From contig NC_045139.1 in assembly GCF_008831285.2 (NCBI RefSeq), positions 14,366,354 through 14,430,353 on the forward strand: 64,000 bases of DNA, in the 5' to 3' direction. The DNA comes from Nymphaea colorata (lineage: Eukaryota > Streptophyta > Magnoliopsida > Nymphaeales > Nymphaeaceae). Positions 13,218 to 24,454 of the stretch are shown piece by piece (the stretch's first letter is position 1; each line of letters opens with the position of its first letter). The position numbers and the translations under genes were made by a program. Below the pieces are notes generated by a model that was not told the origin of the DNA, did not search any database, and was given only the letters and a program-made list of their open reading frames with translations.

Positions 13218-13300
13218 CAGTAGCGAAGGTAGGTGTGGGCTACTGCCACACCAGCCAACACCAATCCCTGAAAACCTTTATTACGAGGGAGTTGGATTTG
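13218..13300. mobile_element. Possible decayed copy of the hAT-like MITE (left end only)
   Basis: CAGTAGCGAAGGTAGGTGTGG at 13218 followed by GCCACACCAGCC aligns loosely with the left 45 bases of the 8811 element (CAGTGGTGGAGCCAG, GGTGTGGGC, GCCCACATCAGCCC). No right terminus or target duplication was found, so the end coordinate is arbitrary. Confidence 0.25.
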
Positions 13301-13462
13301 GGTCCAGTCGAAAATGTCATGCCTACACCAAACTCAAGTCGATGCCCCATAGACACCAAACCCAATTAAGAGTTGTGCCCCTTTGATAAAATTTTCTGGC
13401 TTGGGGTGCGAGTTTTTGTTCTCTGTTAGGGCATTGGGTTTCTTCTACTTACCCAAAAATAT

Positions 13463-13609
13463 GCATAGAAAGCTTAATTACTCCCCTAGGCGTTATATGA
13501 GACCACCTATATCTATTCTTTATATTCTTATGTGAGTAGTGTATGCAAAGGCTAGCGGGGCAGTATGCAAGCATAGAAAGCTTACTCTCCTAGGCGTTGT
13601 ATGAGATCA
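13463..13609. repeat. Direct duplication of about 40 bp, 108 bp apart
   Basis: GCATAGAAAGCTTA followed within a few bases by CCTAGGCGTT and ATATGAGACCAC occurs at 13463-13506. It recurs at 13571-13609 as GCATAGAAAGCTTACTC with CCTAGGCGTT and GTATGAGATCAC. Confidence 0.75.
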
Positions 13610-16600
13610 CTTGTTCAAGTATATTCACAGCCTTGCCAGATGTGTTGTCGTTGAGAATCGCGAGTGTGAACCGTATCTCCTTCTGTAGAACTAACCGAAG
13701 AAGAAAAAAAATTGGCCGAATCTTGATCTTTGATCTTCTTCTTCTGCTGCTGTTAATGGAAGGTGAGATTACTATGTCATAAGATAATAACAACATAAGA
13801 AAGTCGTATATTCATCACTGATATTGGTAGATATTAAATATAGACGTTATAACACCATTTATGTGATCAGTATGGATGGGTTCAGCATCGTCGGGTGCTA
13901 ATTGATCCCATTGAACCAACTGCAATCCTAATTTAAACCCAATTAGTAGAGTATCGTCAAGAAAACAAGAATCATGAGATTCGGATTTAGCAAATGCAAT
14001 GGATCATTCATTTAGTCTACTTACTGTTTCGTGGTCTGAGAACAGACTTTTTGGCATACCTTACGGTCATTAGTTGGCTTCATCTCAATAAGCTCCAAGA
14101 TCTCTAATGGAGCAGTTGATTACCTCTGATCTGATCTTTCAAACTAGGGACCTGAGATCCATGAATTGAAGCTCAGGGCCCTCTTCATCATTCGGTTCTT
14201 CGATCAGGCCTTTTGACAGCGTAAAAAGTAAAATGAGGATCGATCTCAAACGTGGTCCATAGTTTGATGAACCACGAAGAACTATAGTGAGGATGTCATA
14301 TGATCACATCGGCAGAAAACAAGGCCATAAGAATACGCGCTCTCATGTCTAAGGTGTAATGTTCTGGATCTGAGATTCAAATCTATATGGTGCTAGCTAC
14401 TTGACGCGATGGATATGAAGGTAGCGACTATCTATCTTCTTGGCAATTGCATTTCATGAAACCAAACTAAATCCCACTTTCAGAGAGGAGATCCATCGAG
14501 GGATTTTCATCTCCAGTTCGTGAATTTCTAATATCTCCCAATCAGATGTTGCTCAGTTGACATTAACCAATATTTAGTTAAATAATGTATCTATAGAAAA
14601 TTTGGTGTGGGATTTGTATTGGATTCAGTACTAGAGTAAGAAGTGCAAATACTTACCTTGGATCGGATGCATTTGAATCCGGCATTGGAATCTCCACCAC
14701 CATGATAGGTGGCTGTATTTTATAGGCGCGCGTCAAGATCAAATACTTGGCTTCAGAAATTGAATTCTTCGCCTGTATTTCTTATGGAGATGAAGAGAAA
14801 TATTTGATGAATCAATCTGTTCCCTTGCCATAAAAAGCATAGTTGGCTGACTCACTGAGTTGGCTCAGGAATAGCCTGACTCGGCTCGGATAGCTAAAAA
14901 AACCTGCCCGCAAGCTAATGTTGGCCCAGCTCGTCCTTGACACGATCCAATTCGACCCTCATTCGGCTCTGACTCGCTCGATTCAGGTTATTTTAAAACT
15001 CTACTGTGTTGATAAGTCAACTCACTGACCCGGTGACCCGAATCATCTTTTGATCCGAGTCCTTGTCATGGGTTTGCCAACTATGATAAAAACTGCCCAA
15101 GTGTGATAATGAAACTTTTGTTTGGTTGTAACTTAACTGACGTGAGAACCAAGGTCAGTATCAGATCCAGTTTCTAAACATATTCCACCTATGTAACTTT
15201 CGCAAGTTATCATTTGGACTTAATTAATACAACTAATCAAAGATGGTATTACTAGATGAGAATCTGAACCCAATGAAATTCCACGTCGCTCGATCGGCAG
15301 AAGATATCCCAAACCAACTGGTCTGATCATCAATACGAAAATGTCGAAACAGAACCTCATTAACAATCAAATTCGGAATAGAGATGTAGCTGATGTTCTC
15401 GAACTTATTGAGATAAATATATATATATATATATGGAACTTGAATTCTGAATCTTTCCCCAGGTTGATGTTTTCCATAGGCCTTGGATAGAGGTGCGGGA
15501 TGCTCTCTTGAGGACAGACCAGTAACTACGAGTTTTTATATACTCGATTCATTTTCTTGTAAATTCAACTGGAATGTGATCTTCATAGCCGAAACATTAC
15601 GAATTCACATACAGATGACATTTCCGTTAGTGTGTGAACTGATATTTTAGCTTATAAACTAATCCTGGGCGTCGACAAGACCTGATTAATTTTGTGTTGA
15701 TTTTGATAACTGGGGTAGGAAGAAGGTGGCTATATAATTATTTCTCCAGATTCTAGCAAACGGCCGATTGTAGTGGTTTTCACAGATCTTGCTGCATGGG
15801 TTTGGTCAAGTTTTTCAGGAAATATCTGTTCCAAAGAAATTGCTGAAACTTTGTGCAAATCAGGTTTTATAAAATAATCAACATTTCTTCGAAAATCTGG
15901 ATATACACGTTTAGTTTCGGTATTTTTTTTCAATATACTTTTGTCCGATTGAACGACATTGGTAAGGTAAGGCAAGGAGCATATGTCCATGTATATCCTA
16001 ATTAAATTTTCGGGTTCCACTTCCCCACAGATTGGATCTTAGTTAGTTGCAAATTCCGGTTCCGGGCCTATTTAGATGGTTCTACTAAAGAAAATAGACT
16101 ATGGGAAGTGCCTAGTGGCTGCTAATTAACAAACATACATGTATGAATTTGTACCCAGTTCTGTATATCAGTAAGCCCAAGCACAGAAACCCCCAATTGA
16201 TCGATTTTTGTATGCTAACTCAGATCCTGAGCTAATTGGACCGCAAAAGCAAATCCAACCCCAAACTCAACTCCCACCCAGCCTGTTGATTGAATCCCGA
16301 ACCTGCGGGGCCTGGATCCAGCACGAACCCCGAATAATTTACATCTCCATTGCTTAATTAGATGTAGTGTGATGTGACTATTCTCACCAGAGGGGCGCAG
16401 TCACCTTCGGTAATAAATAAAAAGAGACCGAACTAGCCAATTGCAGAGGCCCTCCCAGACTGGGTTCCCCGAATCCATGAACCTCATGATATGCATTTTG
16501 GTAAAATGAATCCAGATTCATGAATCTTGCGCATGTGGACCCGAGACATGAGAGTGGTCCAGATAGGAGGAGCATTACTAATAATTCAAGATCCAAATCA

Positions 16601-18940
16601 CGGCAGCTGCCAAACCTTGGGGTCCAAATAATTAAGTTGGACCACGTATTCGTTTTCCAGAATTTCGAATTATGGGTAGGTGGAAAAAATTGCTTGGCAA
16701 GAGCTAGAGCGAGTTCGCACTAACAGCAGCGTTATCTGGATTCTGCATTGAACCTATAATATATCACCCAAGGGAGATCCGGAGAATCGGCTGAACTGAA
16801 TTTGGATCCGAATAGATTGTGAATCGTATTAATAATCTTTTTTTATGTAGAATATAACAATTAAACAATAAAGAATTCTTATATAATGCACATTTGGGCT
16901 GGCCCATAAAGGCTTATGCGTGAACAAAGTTTGTCCCTTAGATATGGTAAATGCATCATATTATTACTGTTGTCAAACACTTTGTTAAAGTAAAAATTGC
17001 TATTAGAAAAATTATGTTTTTTTTAAAAAAAAAAAACATCTACGAATAGAGAACATTAATTTTCAATATAGAATCACAAAAGTTGCTCTTAACCTGACCC
17101 GGCCTAACTGATTGACTAATTAGGGTTTAATGGTTTCCCAGTTAACCAGGGTTGGGGGCTAGGGTTAGGGTTTTTGCGAATAAAACGAAGGGGAGGAGGA
17201 ACCCACTGATACTTTGCCCCGTCGCCCAAGTTTTTTTTTTTTTTTTTTTTTTGTCTCCATCTTTTCCCGCAAAAGAACGACTCCAGCAATCTAAGTCTGG
17301 CGTCATCAAGATTCCTTTGTCTCCCTAACACTCAAATTACAGTAAGCCCCTTTTGATTTGGCATTGTGCTGAGGAATTTACTTACATATCCTCCCTTTGT
17401 TGAGCGAGAGAGAGCGTGCTTGTCGCAAGGGGAGAGGCTTTTCCATTTAGCGCTGAAAACTTCGTTGTTTTGAGGTCTGGCGCTCTTCTGGAGATGTGGA
17501 AATTTAAAATATTTTACTGTTGCAAGTTTAGATGAAGTGATATTGTCGTGAGCTTAGAGTTATCTACATTGGAAAAATAATAATATAATATAAAAGTCAA
17601 GTGTATAAAATAAGAAGCATATGTTTTAAAAACATAATGTTCTTTGCTTTAAAAAAATTAAATACTGTGGTTTATGTGCTTATGACATGAAATGGTAATT
17701 TCAGCCCCATCATAAGCCAAAAAAGGCTAAAAAAAAACAAAAAGAACCGATCTGGAGGCCTCGTCGATGTTATCTTGTAGGCCCGGTTTTCAATTAAACG
17801 ACCACAATGCCATCTTGCTTTGACCAAGTCTCCCGTGGGCAAGGCCCAGCGCAGATAACTTCGTGGTGTCGTAGTAATTCTTCGTGTTTTGTCGTCTCAA
17901 GAGTCCAAGCTTCAGCGACGAATCAATGGGCAATGATGTAATTTCACCTGCGGCGAAAAAGCCACGCTTCGTAGCGTTCGTTTGGACACTAGTTACATTT
18001 TTACTAAAATGCCTCCAAATTTGAGGGGTCTGTCAGGGGCCTTTTCTTTTATATATGTATATATATATATATGTGAATTTAAAAAAAAATTACTTTATAT
18101 AAAGTTTTAAAAATTACATTTCAGTTCCTATTATAATTTTAAAATTATAATTTGGTCGAATCTTTGCTCCACCCCCTCCCAAATCACTTAGAGCTCATAT
18201 TTGAGGTAAACAAACTAGATCAAGAAGTTTACATGTTATTGTAAATCTTTTACGCCTTTTAACGTATAGCCCCGTTAGCCCAAGCGCCTTCTGGAAAATG
18301 AGTTCATTTACGTGGGTGTTCACGTCAAACCAGAAAAATAAATCCCTGGCCTCGATGAGTAATTGTCACAGTCGTGATGTAAATGTAATTTTGGCGTGCT
18401 CCAGAGTGGAATAGGCAGCAGTCGGTGGGGGAACCCCTGTTTACTGTTCTACCCTTAGTTTTTCAGTCGCGGACGAAATGAGGCCCCGCCAGCAGCCGGC
18501 AGTGCATGTGGCACATGGGAGCGAATATTCCGTAGCAACATATTTCTTAACTCAACAACAAAAAATGTCAGTTATATATATATATATATATGTGTATCAC
18601 GGGATTTCCAAAAACTGTCCCTCTTCTGTGGTCAAGGACAGGAATAGACCCAATCTGGTCCTAGTTGGACCAATTTCGGGACTTGGCTCTGTTTTGGTCA
18701 GCCACCAGTGGACCTATCTGAATCGGCAAAGAGGCGCCCCCCCATAGGTGATGTAGTCCCCGATGGAAACGGACATTACCTGGATCCAGCCCATTTGAAG
18801 TCAACCACGGACTCCTCTTTTCTGAAATTTATTTGTAAGCCAGCTTTGGATCTCTACGTTACTAATCATTGAACCAAAGGCACGCAACTGGAAGACATTT
18901 CGTTTAGCCTCATAGAGCCCGCCGAGTGTGTTAAGTTATG

Positions 18941-19062
<122 letters not shown>

Positions 19063-19849
19063 TTCAATTTCTTTTGTTGGTAGTGTTGAAAGTGTGGCTT
19101 GTGATATTTATATCTAACAAAACGGGTTTCTAGTAATAACGAGAGCTAGAGACATAATGACAAAGAAGAGGTTGATATAGATGGAGAATTTTAAAAGAAA
19201 GAAATTGAAAAGGAAAGATCGTCTGGTTCATCAGTGTCAGGCTTAACTATACCATGTTGTTACCCGACACGCCATTTTGGTGATGTCCCCTTGAGGTAAT
19301 TACTTTTATGTTTCTAAATCAGTCTTTGGCTTGCTTTGGATTAACATTTTCAAGAAGTTAAGTTTGTGCTTTGGATCTTATGGACTCATTAAGATCTCAT
19401 GTGACGAAAAAGTCGACGATAGATAACCCGTGCATTTCATGAATTTTCAGTTTCCTTTGAAAATCTTTTGAGAAAAATATACTTATATGTATTCATTAAT
19501 TTCAAAAAAAGAAATACATGAAAAGAAGTTCATATTACGTGCAACCATGTAATTATTCTTTTGAAAATCTTCCTCACGATTGAATTTATCAGCATTATAC
19601 TGGCCACCATGTCGATCCTGGCTGCCTGAAACCAGTTTGAGCTGAGCCAAGCGAAAACCTGTCGGGGGCAAGGAAGAGATGCTTGGCTTCTAGCTCTACA
19701 GTGGAGCCATCAATGATTCAATGGCCGCAGTTTCAGTAACTTGGAGGGAGGAAGACGGGAGAGAGGTCAGGAGGAGGGTGGTCCTGTAAATTGAGGGTGA
19801 ACAGGTGTCGGGGAATAGCTAGATGGAAACCAGATCCTGACAGCTATCA

Positions 19850-20238
19850 GAGTGTTGATTGGCCGCCTCCTTTGAAAGATCCCTTCTTCCCCCAGTGTTT
19901 GCCCCCCTCTCTTACCTCCTACCTCCTCCTGTTTCTCATCATCATCGTCGTCATCATCACAGTTTTTTTTTACCCATGCCAGTCTGTTCTTCTTCTCTCT
20001 CTCTCAAGCTTATCTGCCCCCCCTTTTTTTTATCAACTGTTTTACCGCTCCTACTGCTGTTCCACAGACGTTAACTCACTATTTCCGAAGATCTGCAGAA
20101 AAAAATAGAAATCTAAGTCAAGCAGAGCTGAGAGCAGTGCCCCTCTTTCTCTCTGTCCCTCTCTTTTTCCCTCTCTCTATTTTATATTTTCTTTTTGACT
20201 GCGAGTAAAGAGCAAAATTCTGGAGGAAGAGGTAAAGG
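19850..20238 (+). promoter_or_regulatory. Probable 5' leader of the trihelix gene
   Basis: A pyrimidine-rich stretch (repeated CTCTCT, TTTTTT and CCCCC runs, with TCTTTCTCTCTGTCCCTCTC near 20140) runs up to the ATG at 20239. CT-rich leaders are common in plant genes. No convincing TATA box was fixed, so the transcription start is not assigned. Confidence 0.35.
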
Positions 20239-22740
20239 ATGCAGTCAGGCTTGGAGTATGCATCAGTTCCTGATCACATCCAGCAGATTATATCCACCAG
20301 ATCTTCCCTTCACCACCACCATCATCTCACTCCTCAGCCTTTCTTCGGCATCAATCCTGTGATTGACACCAACCTGGAAGAGCAGCAGCAGCACCACCAC
20401 CTGCTTGACAACTCACCAAGCCACGAGCTGCATCTCTTGCACCATTTCCAGCAGCAGCAGCAGCAGCACAGTCATGGCCTTGTGCAGGACCCGTTCATGG
20501 TTCACGGCCATGAGAGAAGTCTCTGCAGAGAAATGGAGGAAGATGAAGGCGGAGAGGACAATGGAGAGAGGGAGGAAGAGGAGGAGAGGAGGGGTGCTGC
20601 AAGGAGAGTGGAGGCCGAAGGTGGGAGGCCGGTGCATGAACACAACAACAGGTGGCCTAGGGAGGAGACCTTGGCTCTCCTGAAGATCAGATCTAGCATG
20701 GAAGCAACCATCCATGACTCAAATTTCAAAGGACCCATTTGGGAGCATGTCTCAAGGTGCCAACTTCCCCAAATTCCTTTTTTTTTTTTTTTTTCGAATC
20801 TTGAAACCATAAATACAATAATGTTAATAGTTGTGTGATTTTTATTGAACACATGATGCCTGCAGTGTGACTGTCACTGCTAACCACAAAGTGAATGCAG
20901 CTGACAACAATAGGATCTTCCAAAATTTTATTTTTTTGGGATCATGATAAGGGTTCTGTTGACAAACCCAAGATGATGAGTCCTTTTCTAATTGTTTTCC
21001 CTGCGGTGAAAACCAAGTTGCACCCATTGAATTTGCTGTCTGACGCTATACATATCGAGCTGCAACTTTTGAGATCTGGGGCATTGTGAGGAAATCCAAG
21101 CAAGAGATTTTCCTTGGCATCTCTCGATTTCTCAAATTGTGGATCCCTAAGACTAATCATTAGGAACCTACAAGTTGTGTAGTCAGGGAATCGATAAAAT
21201 CTTTCAGTGCCTTTTTCTGGTTTTTTGGGGTTAGGGAATTGTATGTTCTGCGGGGATTGTGCATTCTAGCTAAAACATGTAGCTCTTGAATGTCCAATTA
21301 CGATCATTCTCACCCATCATCCACATTTACTTAAAATCTCAGATGTTCAGATGGCACGTGCGTTCTTTTTTCCTTGATTTTAGTTTTGAGTCACACGTGC
21401 GGATCCATGGTAAGTGCAGTTACCAAACATGGCAGCGGGATTTTGACTCTCTCATTCGATTCTCTATCCAATCCAGGAAGCTTGCGGAGCTTGGGTTCCA
21501 CAGGAGTGCGAAGAAATGCAAGGAGAAATTCGAGAATGTGACCAAGTACTACAAGAAAACGAAGGACGGGAGGCAGGATGGCAAGAACTACAGGTTTTAC
21601 TCCGAGATTGAGGCCTTGTACAACGGCAGCAACATCAACAAGGGTGGGGCTCCCACAAATCAGGGCAAAATGATAATGGGTAGCAGCACTGCGGAGAAGA
21701 ACTGTGAGGGCACATCAGAGGATGAGACACTGGAGAACCCATCCCTTGCAGAGGGAACTCAGCTGGCAGGAGAAAGCACGAGCAAGAAGAGAAAGAAGAG
21801 CCGAAGCTTTGAAGAGATGAAGGGCCTGTGTCAAGAGATGGTGAAGCAGATGATGGAGCAGCAGGAGGAGCTGCAAAGGAAGTTCCTAGAAGCAGTGGAG
21901 AAACGAGACCACGAAAGAATCCAGAGGGAGGAGGCATGGAAGAGGCAGGAGATGGCGAGGATGAGCAGGGAGACTGAGACGAGGACTCAGGAGCAGGCGC
22001 TGGCATCCAACAGGGAGGCTGCAATCATTGGCTTCTTGAGGAAACTCACAGAGGAGAGTCAAGGGGAGGGTGCCCCACTAAACCCTAACCAGCAGAGCCC
22101 AGATAGTCATGACCTTAACCCAGACCCAGACCCTAACCCTAACCCTAGGACCAACCCCATCCCTGTGCAGGGGGAGGTCCCACCAACAGACCTGGCGGGT
22201 CCCAGTGGCAAAACAGGACCCACCCATCTGAAGAGGTGGCCAAGGTCAGAGGTGTATGCTTTGATAAAACTCAGGTGCAAGCATGAGGAGAGCTTCAAAG
22301 ACAACAACTCAAAGGGGTCGCTGTGGGAGAAGATATCCCAAGAGATGGTGCAGTTGGGGTACATGAGGAGTGCCAAGAGGTGCAAGGAGAAGTGGGAGAA
22401 TATCAACAAGTACTTTAGGAAGACTAAGGACGCTGCCAAGGCGAGACCGCCTGACTCCAAGACCTGCCCTTACTTCCACCAGCTCAGCAAGCTTTACCAG
22501 AATGGGGTCCTCTCTTTCCCCTCCCAAAAGCACCTCGACGTCCCGCCGGAAAACAGCGCGTACGTGCCGCAGGACTGCTCGGAAAACCATCTAGTGGCCG
22601 ACAGCGGCGCGGCCGAGTCGTCGGGGTGCGACTACGGCGGAGGAATGATGGGCATGGGTGGCGATGTTGTGGAGGCCCAGTCTACGCTGATGGAGTTGGT
22701 CTGCAAGATCTCCTCTGATCACTACAACAGCGCAGGATAA
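20239..22740 (+). CDS. GT-2-clade trihelix transcription factor (GTL/PTL-like)
   Basis: Two exons, 20239-20756 and 21477-22740, joined AAG^GTGCCA to TCCAG^GAAG. The product has 593 residues. The N-terminal trihelix spans about residues 138-215 (RWPREETLALLKIRS, GPIWEHVSRKLAELG, CKEKFENVTKYYKKTK) and the intron falls inside it. The C-terminal trihelix spans about 426-512 (RWPRSEVYALIKLRC, AKRCKEKWENINKYFRKTK, TCPYFHQL). Two trihelices flanking a central helix define the GT-2 clade, nuclear factors that bind GT elements in promoters. Between them are a basic SKKRKKSR-like nuclear signal (about 275-283) and a long charged coiled coil (about 284-370). The first 120 residues carry His and Gln runs and an acidic Glu-rich stretch. 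The first helix (LALLKIRS, SRKLAELG) looks closer to GTL1/DF1 than to PETAL LOSS, while length and the second trihelix fit either, so I give no symbol. Confidence 0.9.
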
Positions 22741-23619
22741 TATGTCATCTCTCCGCCCCTTCTCTCTCTTTCTCATGGTAAAAGCCAAGGGGCACCAAAT
22801 GGTGCTCTGATTTAATAGGAAATATTCAGGAGTTGTGATTGGTGGTAGTATAGTACTCTTCTTACTACATATTCTTACTACTATTCTTATTATATCTTCG
22901 GATGGAAGCGAAGATCTGGAAGGGAAACATTTAAATGTGTGGCTATTCGTGGAACAAAATCGCCATTGTGGAATACAATACTGAACCAGCACCTGCAGGT
23001 GTAATGTAATTGTGCAATTACAATTCACGAACTAATTATTATGTTTTCCTCTCGAATTTCAACCGTGTGGAATGGATGAATGTGACGCCAAGCTCAACCT
23101 TGGGAAATATATACATTATTTAGGATCAGTTCGATTGGTTAAGCCGATATCCACGAGATTTTGCAACATAAATTTTGGATTAATGGTCCTCGTGAAAATC
23201 CTTTTGTTCATCCAATACTAAACTGAAATATGGGAGGCTTTTGGTCAGGTTTTGAGCTCAAGATCAGATCACATAGAATACGGTTAGATTTGGAAGGAAC
23301 GTCTTTAACTGAGTTTTAAAGTGTGAGCTACAGAAACTAATTTGCAGACTCACATTGCACCAATTCTCTGTAATACTCATTAGAGGCCAGCAAATGCATG
23401 AGCTAGAGTACTGGATTTCATGTAACGATGGACGATTCTTCTCTCGAACGTTGAGTACTTTGTGTGTACGCATGCGCATGCATATGTGCATGTTTGTGGA
23501 TTTGTGTTTGTGGGTGTGTTCCTGCACGTTTCTTCAGTGAAAAGTTATAAAATTCTTTAGCCTATGAATTTCAAGTCCTTTAAAATCTTTCTAGTGGAAA
23601 GCATCGATGATGCAAAAGC

Positions 23620-23765
23620 TTATTTTTACAAAATCAAAGAGGCAAAAACCCCTGAGTTCTCGAAAGTAAATTAAAAAAGCTCTCAGAGATAATTATTTTT
23701 ACAAAATCAAAGAGGCAAAAACCCCTGAGTTCTCGAAAGTAAATTAAAAAAGCTCTCAGAGATGA
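23620..23765. repeat. 73-bp near-perfect tandem duplication
   Basis: The unit starting TTATTTTTACAAAATCAAAG at 23620 repeats at 23693 with no visible mismatch over about 71 bases, ending in GCTCTCAGAGAT. The near identity suggests a recent event. Confidence 0.95.
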
Positions 23766-24065
23766 TGCTGTGACCGAGCCATGTTCTTTTTTATTTATAA
23801 ATTATTGGTTGTCATCCAAAGTACAACTAAAGGTCTGATCTGCATGCTAAATTTATTAATTGAATAAAAATGAATTATACAAGATGAACGAACGGAACTT
23901 TTTCATAAAACTTGTAAGCCTTATGAAAACCTTAGACTTTGTTGAACTTGGACCATTAAACTAATGAACCAATTCCTAGATTTTAGACCAGGTTGAACGC
24001 ATCCATGGAGCTGACTCACAAAGTCCCCCACCCTTAGTTTAGCTTTCTGCTTCAGGCACGCAGAG

Positions 24066-24067
<2 letters not shown>

Positions 24068-24112
<45 letters not shown>
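24068..24112. repeat. GA microsatellite
   Basis: About 22 uninterrupted GA units. Confidence 0.95.
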
Positions 24113-24115
<3 letters not shown>

Positions 24116-24244
24116 TCATGTAATCTTCCGTTTACATTTTTAAGGAGATTTAATCGAATAACTTGATCAAGAAATAAGTACAAGGCAGCTAAGGAAGAAA
24201 CATATGTACAGGCATCTTCTCCCAAAATGCGTATAAAAGATGAG

Positions 24245-24454
24245 CTAGCTGCAGCTATCCAGAATTGGCATTCGAATGGCCAACTTTTTAGGGGGAGGAC
24301 AGGACCCTTCTCCTCTCTTTTGATCTGTGGCGGACATTCTTACTTGCGCAACAGTAGAAAGAGAGGGAAATAAATAGTCATCCCGTACGGTGGAATGGAA
24401 TCCCAAGGAGGGAAGAACAGTTGCAGATGCTTTAGTAGTGCATGCAGTCGCCAT
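24245..24454 (-). CDS. Hypothetical small protein, 69 residues
   Basis: From an ATG at 24454 the minus strand encodes a 69-residue, non-repetitive peptide ending at 24245. It has a central RDDYLFPSLSTV segment and a C-terminal GSCPPPKKLAIR stretch. The Cys-Pro-Pro-Pro-Lys-Lys piece recalls the C-terminal motif of SIAMESE-related cyclin-dependent kinase inhibitors, but the rest of that family's signature is not apparent, so the likeness is weak. The frame stays open upstream to 24754. It could be a real small gene, a last exon or chance. Confidence 0.25.
   Translation of the reverse strand: MATACTTKASATVLPSLGFHSTVRDDYLFPSLSTVAQVRMSATDQKRGEGSCPPPKKLAIRMPILDSCS

Noticed and set aside
15730-16020. 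96-codon minus-strand frame in the long spacer
   Set aside because: Complete frame but no recognisable motif, neighbours or splice context.
17140-17480. Telo-box (GGGTTAGGGTTT) and GA motifs suggesting a ribosomal-protein-type promoter
   Set aside because: No coding region follows on either strand within a reasonable distance.
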